Source: Marasmius tenuissimus (Eukaryota > Basidiomycota > Agaricomycetes > Agaricales > Marasmiaceae). Taken from it: a DNA stretch of 64,000 nucleotides. The stretch spans positions 434,001 through 498,000 of the forward strand of contig JAQOTA010000069.1 in the NCBI GenBank assembly GCA_029532415.1, written 5' to 3'. The translations under genes and the position numbers were made by a program. The notes below the pieces were generated by a model. The model ran no database searches and was not told the DNA's origin. It saw only the letters and a program-made list of their open reading frames with translations. Below, one piece after another: positions 20,178-31,167 of this stretch; position 1 is the first letter of the stretch, and every line of letters begins with the position of its first letter.

Positions 20178-23100
20178 TCAGCGAATTCGTCTCCTCTCTT
20201 TATACTCTTGAAGAGTTTCTTTGGCGTTTTTCAAAGCTTTGGCGGTAAGCCACTTGTTTTCTGAGGATGGTTCCCCTACCCAAGTGACAAGGTATTCGCG
20301 GGGTTTCTTCTTCGGCCGATGATCGATAATCGATTCTACCTTGTTTTCTTCTTCTCCGTCTATGATATCGGGTGGCGGGTACGTCCAGTTCTCTCCATAT
20401 GCCTCTGTTTCCTTGTATGGGGTTAAGAGGTTTGCGTGAAACACTGGATGAACTTTCCATTGTTCTGGCAGTGTCAGACGATATGTCACTGGTCCTAGAA
20501 CTTCTTCGATTTTGAATGGTCCTTCTCGTTTTGGTGCTAACTTTCGTGTTTCGTATCCGAAGTTGATGTTCTTTGCTTCTAACCAAACCCTTTGCCCAAC
20601 TTTGAATGGTTCATACTTGTTCCGCGTACGATTGATCATTACTTGTCGTGCGAGTTTGTGTAATGCAAACGTTTCATCTCGGACTTTCTTGAGATCATTG
20701 AGTCTTTCTTCTGCACTTGGAACATTGGACTTTTCGATGATTGGTGGAATTGCTCGTGGATTGTATCCCATCATAATGAAAAATGGGGAATGTTTCCTAG
20801 CTGAATGAATTCGATTGTTGTGAGTGAATTCCGCTGTTGATAGATACTTTTTCCAATCATGCTGTCGTCTAGCGCAGAACATTTGTAGATAGACTTCCAC
20901 CTCTTGGTTGACTCGTTCTGTTTCTCCATCAGTCTGTGGGTGATATGCCGTACTCATGGAGAGTTTTATTCCAAGTAATTTTCCGAGTTCTTTGAACGCA
21001 TTGGCTGCAAACCTGGGATCTCTGTCTGATATAATTTTGTCGGGTAGTCCAAATCTTTTGTAGACATGGTCGAGAAGAAGATTAGCTGCTCCTATTGCGT
21101 CGATTGTTTTTCGACAAGGTGCTAAAATTACCCCCTTCGTAGCTCCATGGTTGACCACGACCAATAAGGAATCATCTCCGTCGTTTTCTGGTAGATCAGT
21201 GATAAGATCCATAGTGAGATTTGTAAATGGCAATGCATTTTTCGGTGCTGGTATCGGCATTAACGGTGCTTTTGTCAGATGTGTGTTGACTTTCATTTGT
21301 TGGCATAGTGCGCATCCTTCCACGAATTTCTTCACGTACGAATATATTCCGGGCCACCAGTAATCGCGTTTAATTTGTTCGAGAGTGTTGTATTGTCCCG
21401 GATGTCCTGCGTGAAGTGGATCATGATATTTCTTTGTTATCTTTCTTCTGAGTTCCTCATCTTTCGGCACATAGCATTTATCCATGAAAAAGAGAAGCCC
21501 GTCTTCGATTTTCCAGTCTGATAATGCTGATTTGATTGGTGGCGCTCCGCTCGTTTTTAATGCTTCCACAGCTTTACTCATCAGATCGTCTCCCATCGTT
21601 TTCTCTGCCACTAGGCTGTGAAGTTCCGCATCGATTACGTTTACGAATAACTTGTCCGGTAGCATTATAATATCTTCGTTGTCGGTGTCTTCCGGTGGTA
21701 TTAAATCCTCTCTTCTTGATAATGCATCAGATTGTGCCATTCGGTGTCCCGGTACATGTATAAGTTTCAGATCAAACTCTGATAAAAACAGAGCCCATCT
21801 CGCTTGTCGGCGGTTAAGTTTCTGATGTGATCGGAAATAGGTGAGGTTTTTGTGATCTGATAGTACTGTTGTCGGATGTTTCGATCCTAAAAGATAATGT
21901 CGCCAGGTTTCTAGTGCTCGTACTATTGCTAGTAGTTCTCGGTCGTAGATTTCGTAATTCCGTTCTGTTGGAGTGAAAGAATGTGACAGATATCCGCATG
22001 GGTGCCAATCTCCGTGTTCATCTTGTTGTTTCAGTACTGCTCCTGTTGCCCATTTAGAAGCGTCAGCCTCTATTACGAATGGGCGATTTACATCCGGCAT
22101 CCGTAATACTGGTTCTTCTAAAAACTTCTGTTTTAGTAATTTAAACGCCCGATCAGCCTTTTCGTTCCATTCGAATTTGGTATCTTTTTTTGTTAGATCA
22201 TTTAGTGGTTTTGCAATCTCCGCATACCGTCCAATAAATTTTCTGTAGAAGTTCCCAAATCCTAAGAAAGATCTGACCCCTTTCACCGTTGTTGGCTCCT
22301 TCCATTCCTTGATCCCCGCAAGTTTAACCGGGTCCATAGAAATGATTCCAGGTCTAATAATCATTCCGAGAAAGTCGACTTCTTGCACATCGAACTTACA
22401 TTTTTCCGGTTTCAGATATAAGTCATGTTCCTTCAGTCTTTGAAGAACCCGTTTTGTTCGGATTTTGTGCATATTTTCGTCTGATGAAAAGATCAGTATG
22501 TCATCCATATAGATTACCATCCATCCTTCGTCAATCATATCACTAAAAATATCATCCATGAAGGCTTGGAACGTAGCTGGAGAATTGCTTAGTCCAAAAA
22601 ACATTACCATGGGTTCGTACAATCCTTTGTTCGTTTTGAATGCCGCCTTCCATTGATCTCCGTCTTTGATTCGAATATTGTTGTATCCATTTCTGAGGTC
22701 CATTTTTGAAAATATTGTTGCGCCCTTTAGCTTGTCCATCAAATCGGTGATTAGTGGTAATGGATAGGTATTCCGAATCGTCCCTTCATTTAGTTTTCTG
22801 TAATCTTGGCATGGTCGAAAGGCTCCTTGTTCCTTCTTTGACACAAAAAAAGAATGGGGAAGCCATTGGTGACTTGGACGGTCGGATATATCCTTTTCGA
22901 AGGTTTTCCTTTAAGAATTCATCTTGTAATTCTTGTTCTTTCGGCGTCATAGGGTAGATTTTACATCCTGTTGGCATAAACCCTGATTTGAAGTCGATTG
23001 CATGATCATGAGCTCTTGATTCGGGAAATCGTTCTGCTGCCTTTTTCTCGAATCGTTCTCTGTATTCTGAAAGATATTCTGGAATTAGTTCTTTTATAGA

Positions 23101-23697
23101 CTTTTTACCCTGATCCTTCTTTTGCGCTAATTCTTGTGATACCATTGTCTTGGCTCTGATATGAACCTCTGGTGTTACTTGATCCTTGAGTTCCTGAAAG
23201 GTTCGGATACTGATATCGGATCTTTCCTGCCTGCTTCGAAATGTTAATGGATTATTCGGAAAAAATAACGTACCCTTTGCCCAATCGATCCGAGGATTTT
23301 GTTTCCTTAGCCAAGGGAGTCCAAGGATTATTTCTTCCTTCCCTAATCCAGAGACAAGAAACTGAATTTGCATTTCTGTTCCTCCTATTGTGACATTGAG
23401 TGAAGCGGATCTGCAGATCATTCCGGTCTTGTTCCGGGTCCCATCTACATTGAATACCTTGATCGGTTTTTCAAGTAGTTTTGTGTTTATTTGGTGTTTT
23501 TCCACGAACTCTCGATCGATAAAAGTTCCTCCTGCTCCTGAATCTATAAGTGCGTTAGTGTCGACGGATTCTCCATTTCCAATCTCTATAAATACGGGAA
23601 TATGTATTGAGTGTTGGTCAACAGTCGCTACAGTTAGATTGGAAATAGATACGGAAGTTGGCAGAGATGACGTCGATTCAGTCTGCCTTACATAAAA
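20178..23697 (-). CDS. pol: Pol polyprotein: protease, RT, RNase H, integrase, chromodomain
   Basis: Read in the -1 frame after gag. Protease: active site ALIDSGAGGTF and later IILGLPWLR. Reverse transcriptase: FRPCQDYRKLNE, FSKMDLRNGYNNI, catalytic YMDD in VIYMDDILIF. RNase H: EADASKWATGAVL. Integrase: zinc finger H..H..CALCQQMK, first Asp in MDLITDLP, second in SDRDPRF, Glu in HPQTDGETERVNQE. The GPF-type module (REGPFKIEEVLGPVTYRL) and a chromodomain (VESIIDHRPKKKPREYLVTW) close the protein, which defines a chromovirus. At 22845-22851 seven T (sense) stand where six keep the frame (SPFFF to VSKKEQG), so the frame as given is broken once. Confidence 0.93.
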
Positions 23698-24686
23698 CCC
23701 TCCTCCTCTACCTTGTTATGAAATTCTTCTCTTTGTTCGTCAGTCATCTCCTGATAGATTGATCTGATCTGAGTATATCCACTGGGTTTCATTTTGTCTG
23801 CTTCTGCCTTTGGAATAGTCACAAGGACCTTATCGTTTGGTTTCATATTCTGATACTGGGTTTGTGAGTTCTGGTATTGGGATCTGTTCTGATATTGTCT
23901 CTGTCGGTTGGGACAGTTTCTTCCAATGTGTCCTTGTCGGCCACATCTGAAACAAAGTCCTTTCTGGTAATATTCTTGTGTTTGAGCTGGGCTAAGTCGA
24001 TCAATATGAATTTGATCAACGTCCATAGCATTCGGATCTCGTTGGGTTTGATAGTTCGGGACGAATTGAGGTTTTGGTTTGGATACTGTGCTGCTGAGAT
24101 AGCTCGCTATTCCTTTCCCTCTCCTCTTATTGTTGTCCATCCTTTTGACGATTGTCTTCCAAGATGCAAGAGTAGTTGGCATTTCTTCTCTTTCATACAT
24201 CCTATCTCTGATCCATTCGTTGAGTCCTCGTACGAAATAGTCAATTAAAGCTGTGTCATCGCTGACTCCAGATTTAGCTGCTAATGTTTCGAACTTGGAG
24301 ACGTAGTCATCGGCTGTGTCTTTGTTCTGTTGAAGTTGCCGAAGTTTGTTTAAGGCGTTCCCTGCTTCATCTGATTCTCCAAATGCTTCCTTGAATGTAG
24401 CCTTGAAAGCATTATATGTCGGCCATGTTCCTCCTGCCTTTGTGTATTCTTGGATTCGTACTGTCTTCCATCTTCCAGCTGGTCCTCCTTTCATATAGGA
24501 TAGCATGAAGGTTACTTTCTTTTTGTCATCTGAATAGATCTCTTCGTTTGCCGTAAGGTATAATTCGACGTCGGTTTGGAATTCTTCGGTTTTAGTGCGA
24601 TCACCATCGAAATCCTTAGGGGTGCCGATCTTTATCTCCTTGGCATGGGTGTTCACGGTTACTGCTTGTCCTGTCTGTCCTGACAT
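23688..24686 (-). CDS. gag: Gag polyprotein of the chromovirus
   Basis: Structural protein of the virus-like particle, 332 residues from ATG 24686. It has a capsid-like helical region (LMLSYMKGGPAGRW-type in FMLSYMKGGPAGRWKT, then FKEAFGESDEAGNALNKLRQ, typical of Ty3 gag) and one CCHC zinc knuckle CFRCGRQGHIGRNC that binds RNA. It ends EEEGFM. The last codons overlap a GGGTTTT slippery site, so pol is probably made by -1 frameshifting. The same frame stays open upstream of this ATG for about 90 codons without another ATG. Confidence 0.95.
   Translation of the reverse strand: MSGQTGQAVTVNTHAKEIKIGTPKDFDGDRTKTEEFQTDVELYLTANEEIYSDDKKKVTFMLSYMKGGPAGRWKTVRIQEYTKAGGTWPTYNAFKATFKEAFGESDEAGNALNKLRQLQQNKDTADDYVSKFETLAAKSGVSDDTALIDYFVRGLNEWIRDRMYEREEMPTTLASWKTIVKRMDNNKRRGKGIASYLSSTVSKPKPQFVPNYQTQRDPNAMDVDQIHIDRLSPAQTQEYYQKGLCFRCGRQGHIGRNCPNRQRQYQNRSQYQNSQTQYQNMKPNDKVLVTIPKAEADKMKPSGYTQIRSIYQEMTDEQREEFHNKVEEEGFM
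23694..23700 (-). promoter_or_regulatory. -1 ribosomal frameshift heptamer
   Basis: Sense strand G GGT TTT in the gag frame, i.e. X XXY YYZ, two codons before the gag stop TAA (23688-23690). Slipping one base back gives GGG TTT TAT GTA AGG and enters the frame that reads VRQTES... into the protease. Confidence 0.65.
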
Positions 24687-24970
24687 TTCTGATTCGGTTG
24701 ATTCTATTTCCCAATCTGTATCTGAATCGTTTCCTAAATTAAGGTTCTGAAATAAATTTGCTGGTGGGGATTCCGAAGTGCCTCTAAATTCTGGATATGG
24801 AAGGAAAGGCCAGTTATCGCTTTCAGGATTACTGACAGTTCCTGGGGATTCGGGTTCTGTATCTGGTGATGGGTTTCTGGATTGAAAAGAAATCTTGTCG
24901 TTCGGTTCTGGGGTTCTGGTTTCTGGATTGTTGGGATAGCCTAAACTTGGATAAGTCGGCTGTTCTGGTA

Positions 24971-24985
24971 TTCAGCTTGACCTTA
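24971..24985 (-). other. primer-binding site, predicted self-priming
   Basis: The sense strand directly after the 5' LTR reads TAAGGTCAAGCTGAA. It is the exact complement of the 15 bases that begin the predicted transcript (25086 down to 25072). No match to the 3' end of initiator Met tRNA (TGGTATCAGAGC-type) was seen. Confidence 0.75.
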
Positions 24986-25309
24986 TGTTATGACTGGTGT
25001 TCACAACGTAAGCTCAATACTGAGTTATCGACCTGTCTTGGTTCTGGTGTCGTGAATATGAGATTGAGTTGTAAGGTCAAGCTGAAGAGCAAGACCTTCT
25101 ACTATACAAGTATAAATACTAAAGCTGGAACTGCGTACATACTGCGAACTGTTGTAAATACTGCGATCAGAGACTGCGTACATACTGCGAACTACTGCGA
25201 ATACTGTGGTCTGATAAATAACACTGCAATCAGATAAATAATCGTATCAGAGTCATAGATAAGATATCATGGATGAAGAAAATGATATACCCCTTTCGTA
25301 ACTGTAACA
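24986..25309 (-). repeat. 5' LTR of the chromovirus
   Basis: 324 bases; upstream copy in the sense of transcription (right to left). Holds a TATA-like box at 25111-25118 and two exact 20-base repeats (25131-25150 and 25174-25193) in U3. Confidence 0.97.
25086..25118 (-). promoter_or_regulatory. LTR core promoter and predicted transcript start
   Basis: TATA-like box tataaata (palindromic enough to read on both strands) at 25111-25118. About 25-30 bases downstream in the sense direction, at about 25086, is the start of TTCAGCTTGACCTTA, which is complementary to the primer-binding site. Start position is inferred from TATA spacing and from the self-priming logic. Confidence 0.6.
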
Positions 25310-25314
25310 ATCTG

Positions 25315-26443
25315 GGCGAAAAGAATCCGGACCGTGTTTCACATTGAGTGAGAAAGGGGCGAGGAGATCTTGGGTCTGTTTGTTGTCGTGATGCACGTGG
25401 GAGGCGAGAACAGAGGGAGAATGGTTTAGGCTGGGAGCTATCGGGAATCTGGGTGATGTCTCGTGTAGTCTGTTGTGACCCAGGGTAAGCTCAAGAGCTC
25501 AGGGAGGATAACCACTGGAAGAGGAATCTATGCGAACACTCGATGGGCTGGATAATCCTCTTGTACTTTGGGCGTAGGATCGTTTTGCTTTTGAGTTATT
25601 TAAGCTTGGGAGGTTTCTCGAGATCCATAGTCAACTTGGGAATGTCGCGACTTTTTTTGCGTTTGATCTTGGTGGTGTTGAGCTCGACTTTGGACTGTAG
25701 AGCATGATGCAGGGGGCGAGGCTTCCAGAGCGACATCCATAGTCAACGCAGATAAATGCAAGACTTTCCTATTCGATTTGACGGTCTTCTGTGAACTGAG
25801 AGTAGTCATGCTTATAGCGTTCGACACTGGCGAAGCGTAGTGACTTGTAGAGAGCAAGAGTGGCAGGTAGGACACCGTTCGAAGGGGGTTCTCAGCTAAT
25901 GATAGCACGAGTTCAAAAAGTGAATGCGTCTCGTAAACGGTCAGCTAGACTTTACTTAGGTATCGACAAACGCACCGAAGAACTGGCGCACTAGCTTCAG
26001 CTTTCAACTCTCAAGTTGGTTCAACATCTGACGCCGATTGTGCCTTTATAGGTCCGAGTTCGCCCAGTTGGGTACGCGCTATTGGATACTGCATGTATTG
26101 AAGTGTGCAAGGCAGCACGGCGGTCTGTAATCTGCGGCAGTGGGGAAGCAAGATAAACCGATGGAGGAAGCTTTTACTCGCGGGAATCCCGGCAAAACCC
26201 GAGCAAAGAGGTTCGGCTGCAACGGCCGATGGACCTAACTTTCAACCTCGTTTGCCGTCATTCCTTGATCACGACCTTGAACCAAGATTGTCCAAACTGT
26301 TTTGCAGATACCGCACTGAAATTGTTTATTGATGATCCGTGCTACAATAGCACTACATATAGCAGACGAGACTCGTAAAAACTTTGCTGGTACTAGTAAG
26401 TACTAATACACGACACGTGGAATCCGGGATTTACCACTGCAAC
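25315..26443. other. region downstream of the retrotransposon, no gene recognised
   Basis: About 1.1 kb. A minus-strand frame at 25600-25908 begins with GTG, not ATG, and matches nothing I know. Confidence 0.4.
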
Positions 26444-27353
26444 TCATGTTGAACCTACAAACCAGAATTGGCCATAATCGGACAACCTTACATCAGGTCT
26501 GTAGCCGTATGTGGCCTCCTTACGGCTATCCCGCTCTCCAACCTCGTCAACGTGCTTCCGCGACGAGCGGTCTCCTTCTCTCGTGGTCTGCACGTAGATA
26601 CAAATAGCAGAAGCAGTCACTTGTACCGCGATCGTCAGATAAAATCACGTTAGGCCACTATGAAGATTTCAACTCACTGAGGGCGAAGAGGGTAAATGCA
26701 ATTCCCGCATCGATTGCGGGGACCCAGCAGAAATTAACGCCCACTATATCACAGTCACCGCCGCCTCCCAGCAGTGTCTCCATTAAGATCATGATCCCGC
26801 ATGCTACGGAGGGACACGTTAGTAAGTTCGTTCTACTCGACTATTAGAACGTTCTCACCAATCTCCAATACGGCAAGAACAGCGGTGATGCAGAGACGAG
26901 TCCAAGACACTCGAGAGCGCTTCGCATCTACAGACTTTGGGCCCGGGCGGCAGCATGTGAGCCTGGTAGGCACAACAGAGCTTAGTCTCGCGAGGTTGAG
27001 GCTTAGAAGCCTAGCAATCGATGAATACTCACAGCACGACAGCCCAGATCCAACTGATGGTCGCGATTCCAGCTCCCGTCCCGGCGACTACCTCTACAGT
27101 GGTAGTATTAGTTCGTCCGTGCTTCAACTATGCATGAAAACATGTATTGGCAACGTACGCCGGGCTTTGTTGTGGCTCACAGTAGTATGCAAGATCCCGA
27201 TTGCAGTCCCGGCGATACCGAACAAGATAACGAGAGCTGTTTGGGGACCAGAGATGAAGAACGATAGAACGGAGGTCGCTAACACTCACCGTATAACGTG
27301 GTCTGTATTCTTGGAGGGGTAGGTGTAGGCTCGACTCTTTCCACTACTCCCAT
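26444..27353 (-). CDS. single-module tetraspan membrane protein, MARVEL-like
   Basis: Six exons from ATG 27353 (MGVVERVEPTPTPPRIQTTLY) to TGA 26444-26446. Hydrophobic segments: ALVILFGIAGTAIGILHTTVS, then VVAGTGAGIATISWIWAVVL, then LCITAVLAVLEIGACGIMIL, then CWVPAIDAGIAFTLFALM continuing into TASAICIYVQT. The C-terminal tail (REGDRSSRKHVDEVGERDS) is charged and diverged from the SRSNVAEFDGE tail of its neighbours. Intron phases 1-1-2-1-1 match the other members. First of a cluster of three same-strand paralogues. Function unknown. Confidence 0.65.
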
Positions 27354-28139
27354 GGTGCGAGAAAATTGGAGGTACCCAACCGGGGGGGACTTGAATAGAG
27401 GGCTTCAGAGTATTTAAGGCTTGAATTCACTCGTTGCCAACCCAAATTAGATACAGTTCAGATTATCGGAAGACACCGTGATTGTGGCGAGGCGTAGACC
27501 AATCCAGGATGGCCCCAGATCGCGCAAAAACCGTAGGCTTTGCAATTGACTCTGTAAGCCAACAAGCCTTCCCACTAAAAATCTGTGTGAAGATGGGCGA
27601 CCTGGAGTAACAGCGGGGACCTTGGAAGTCTATACACTATAAATAGTGGTAGGACACAAACCGCAAAGACCGAAGACTCCGTCGCAGGAATTTCTGCGCC
27701 TCGGGATAACATAACGGCAATCAAGAATAGCTCGATTGACAGTTGACCACCCGGCTCACAATAGAATCAAAGCATGGGTTCACGAGTACTGGGGGAAAAA
27801 GGCGTCCTTCGGTCTTGTATTGAACAAACGAGGGAAGTGGCGCTGTGGGAAGACCATGGTAGTTACTATTGAAGAATTGAAACGGGACGTTGAAAGTGCC
27901 TATCGTTGATTCCTAAGATGATGATCCCTCTCCAATCGGGCCTGCTGAGTGGGGTCAGGGGCTGAGCGCCTCTGAGCGCCTACTTGGGCACCTTCATATG
28001 GAGTAAAGTAGAGAATTTCGAGTGCGTTAATGCCCGAGGGTGAAAATTTAGGTCACCGGCCCAGTGGCCACCGGTCACCAAAGTAAGCAAACATATCTTT
28101 CATTGATAGCTTTCGTACAAGTCCAATCAATGAATCACG
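27354..28139. other. intergenic, no gene seen
   Basis: Spacer between two tetraspan genes; no conserved frame seen. Confidence 0.45.
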
Positions 28140-29844
28140 TTATGTCCGTAAGTCATTCATCTTGAAGTTCTCGTTTCGATTCAAATTTTCAGGGCCTTCC
28201 CCATCGAACTCTGCTACATTGCTCCTTGACAGACTACCACCCTTCCTGGTTCGCACGTAAACGTAGCCGGCACACATAAACACTGGGAAAAGACCCGGTT
28301 AAGCACGTGTGGAGTAAGAAAGATGAGAGAAACTCACGGATCATTGACAGGACCAAGGTCAACCCTGCATTCACTCCGTGCACCCAACACCATCCGTTTA
28401 TGGCCCAATCACATAAATCTTGCGTCCCGTTGCGAGACTTTGAGGCTTTGGTTTGGGAGAGGATCATGATTCCACAAGCTACGCGAAGGGAATTAGGGTT
28501 ATGTCGTGGTCCAAGTGACGATGCTATCCATAGGGAATCTCACCAAGTTCCAATGTGGCGAGATTGATTGTTGTGTAAAAGTGAGTAGACGCTCGAGTTA
28601 GCATGCGCGTCGTGGAAGGTCGACGATTGTAGGAGAGGCTAATGGGAGTATGGAAGCCCGATCAGTCGCGCATCCGGTACAATGACAAGCAACGCAGAAG
28701 GACTTACAGGACACTAGCCCAGATCCAACTTATAGTTGCGAGTGCAACTGACAACGAAGCAAAGGCCTCTGTTGAGTATCATGTTAAGCATTGGTGCTCC
28801 GCCAGCAAGTTGACCGTGTAGCATACGTAAAATAGCTTCATAGCTGACTATAAGGTGGATGACTCCGAAGGGAGTCACGGCAAACCCGAAGATTATGACC
28901 AGAGCTGTTTCTAGCGGTCAGACTCGCGCGATCGAAGACGTACGTCAACGGATAGTACTTACAATATAATGTGGTGCGGATCTTAGTCGCTGTGGGAAGC
29001 CTTCCCTTCATAGGACCAGGATCATTGCCATCTTGCGCAACCACTGAAGATTTTAGCCCCAGAGGCGACTGACGAGCAGATCTGTAGATGATCGCCGCAG
29101 CGATAGCAGCTAAAAGAGATTTTTGGCCTCTGCTAATCGACACACGAGTTGGAAATTCGAGATACGAACATAGGAGTGACATTATCAGCCCGAGGGATCC
29201 GGTCGTTATCGATATAGCACACCATGTCGTGATTCTTGCTTCAGGACCAGGCATATTGGGGCAAGAGAATCTGGTTTCGCTAAGGAGTAAACTTCCCAGA
29301 ACTAGACGAGAGGTTGCTATGAGTATGACGGCCGATCACCCGAGCAATTCGATGACGGACTCAACCAAACTACGGAGAGAACCATGGAGGAGATGAAATG
29401 GGGCATCGCGCGTGCCAACGGATGATTGGACCTTTTCCGGTCGTTGTAGGCGACGCTGCAAGCCGCAATGAGCCCGTAAAATTCGGTTAGAAAGAGTGAA
29501 CAGCGTAGCGTACAGTACGCTGACCCAGATCCAAGTGCCGAAGGACACAATCGAGGCTGCAGATGAATAATACGCTGTGAGGGAAAGGTCAGCGGGCGAA
29601 TTTTCCGGAGAAAAGGGCACAGGATACAGACCGAGAAAGTGGCTAGCATTTGACAGGACGGATCTGTACCCTCGATCCCAGATGGCTGCTGGAGCGAGGC
29701 CAGCAGTCAGTCCGTTCTGGCATATCCCGAGAGCCAAAATAAAGCCTGAAATTGAATCAATCACCTAAGCTACTAGATTTGGAGGCAGGTAGCGATTTAG
29801 CACTCACCGTATAAGTTCAGACGGAGCGATCGCAGAAAAGACAT
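28140..29844 (-). CDS. two-module tetraspan membrane protein, MARVEL-like
   Basis: Eleven exons from ATG 29844 (MSFLRSLRLNLY) to TAA 28140-28142. Module 1: ILALGICQNGLTAGLAPAAIW, SIVSFGTWIWVSVL, MVLSVVWLSPSSNC, WCAISITTGSLGLIMSLL, then IIYRSARQSPLGLKSSVVAQDG as linker. Module 2: LVIIFGFAVTPFGVIHLIVS, FASLSVALATISWIWASVL, THFYTTINLATLELGACGIM, WCWVHGVNAGLTLVLSMI, YVYVRTRKGGSLSRSNVAEF. The linker looks like the last exon of one gene joined to the first exon of the next: its SSVVAQDG lines up with SNVAEFDGEG of single genes, and PTATKIRTTLY with their first exon. Same architecture as the gene at 1.3-3.0 kb. Confidence 0.65.
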
Positions 29845-31167
29845 CAACAGGAGGAAGAGGTTTGACTTTGCACTCCTCAGCGCCGTTCATTTATATTCGC
29901 TTCGGCACCGCCTCCTCTGCCGCATTCTAAAAAATGCACGAACGTGACAACTGGCCCAATATCCCTAGCAACTTTTTCGATTTTCCGTGGTCATAATTGT
30001 TGTTTAGGTTCAAGCAAGATGTCACCGTCCAAGATCAATACAATCGTCGTCGGCTATCATGTCGAGGCTCCAGCTTCGAGCTTCGAGAGCGGGAAGGGTA
30101 CCAAATCCCGTTACATTTTGTTTGTGCCCAAACAAGAATTCTGGACTCGAGAAATCGCAAAAGTTGCTACGATTATTGAGCCAGCTGGAAGCCCAAAGGC
30201 ATTTGGAGAAAGAAGCTTGAGAATGGGGGGGGGGGTATTTGATATAGAGGCGAAGAAGTTAAATGGGCTTCGGCAGTGTATTGTACATATAGAGCCAGTG
30301 TGACGCCCATCGCTTGCAAGTGGATCGTCTCGCAATGTTCCCAGCCAGTCCTCAGAAGGTGGCATCGAGACTCGACAACCCAGATCTCGAGGGCTTTTTA
30401 GCACGAATGATGGTGTTTCGCTGAATCTGATGGTGATCTTGCGATTGTTGGTTCACGGACTCTTCACACCGTCGCGAGATTCTATGTCCGATGCCCTTGG
30501 AGCCATGACACTTCAAATCAATTGCGGGAAGCCACTTCTACAAGCTACGCGTCTATCCAGTCCTCAGCGGTGTATCTTCCGGAGCATTTTTTGAGTGCAG
30601 AAGTTCACTTCAGTTCAACGTTCAATAGCTAGTGATTGTGATGGACGAGCGTCTTTGCGATACTACCGATGGTATAGACCGACGCACCATAGAATCACCC
30701 AGTACCATGTTTCATTTCTTGAGACTCCTCAGCTTCCTTTTCGACGCTAGGATTTGGCCGTCGCTGGTGTGGCACGCTTCTTTCTCGTTCGGTTTCAGGA
30801 TAGGAGAATAGGGAGGGCGCGGAAGGTACAGCAAATGCTCCAGAAGGGTGAGTGAGGAGTCCGAGGCTGTAAGATAGGTCGCATGAGGAGTCAGGACATA
30901 CGTTTGAATGTCCTGTACATGGGAATTTGAAAGTGAAAGCTGGGAATTGAAAACTGAGGCCGCAACATGTCAGCTTTAGCGCTCGGGCCACACCGCACCG
31001 GCGGCCCAACTCTTACCGGCAATCCGTTTCAACTTTCAACACAGGAGTGGAATAGAGCCTGGTAGTCCATCGTGACTCGTCTGATGTAGCGTAAATACTT
31101 AAGTACATTTCGAGTTCGTAACTGGATAAATGTTCAGGAAACAGGGAGCGGTGTCCAGTTGGGCTCC
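29845..31167. other. intergenic, no firm gene
   Basis: About 1.3 kb. A plus-strand ATG frame at 30019-30303 (MSPSKINTIVVGYHVEAPAS...) gives 94 residues with no known motif, and contains a run of nine or more G near 30226-30235. I do not call it a gene. Confidence 0.4.

Larger units (their letters stand above)
18624..25309 (-). mobile_element. complete Ty3/gypsy chromovirus LTR retrotransposon
   Basis: Two 324-base LTRs (18624-18947 and 24986-25309) begin TG and end CA, differ at two positions only, and are flanked by a 5-base target duplication ATCTG (18619-18623 and 25310-25314). Between them, on the minus strand, lie gag, pol (protease, reverse transcriptase, RNase H, integrase with chromodomain) and a third ORF. 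A primer-binding site and a purine-rich tract sit at the expected ends. Integrase of this class uses its chromodomain to target chromatin. The element copies itself through RNA; near-identical LTRs mean a recent insertion. Confidence 0.97.

Noticed and set aside
25600..25908. 102-codon minus-strand frame next to the retrotransposon
   Set aside because: Starts with GTG in a eukaryote, no recognisable sequence.
30019..30303. 94-codon plus-strand ATG frame
   Set aside because: Contains a long G run and no known motif; not enough to call a gene.
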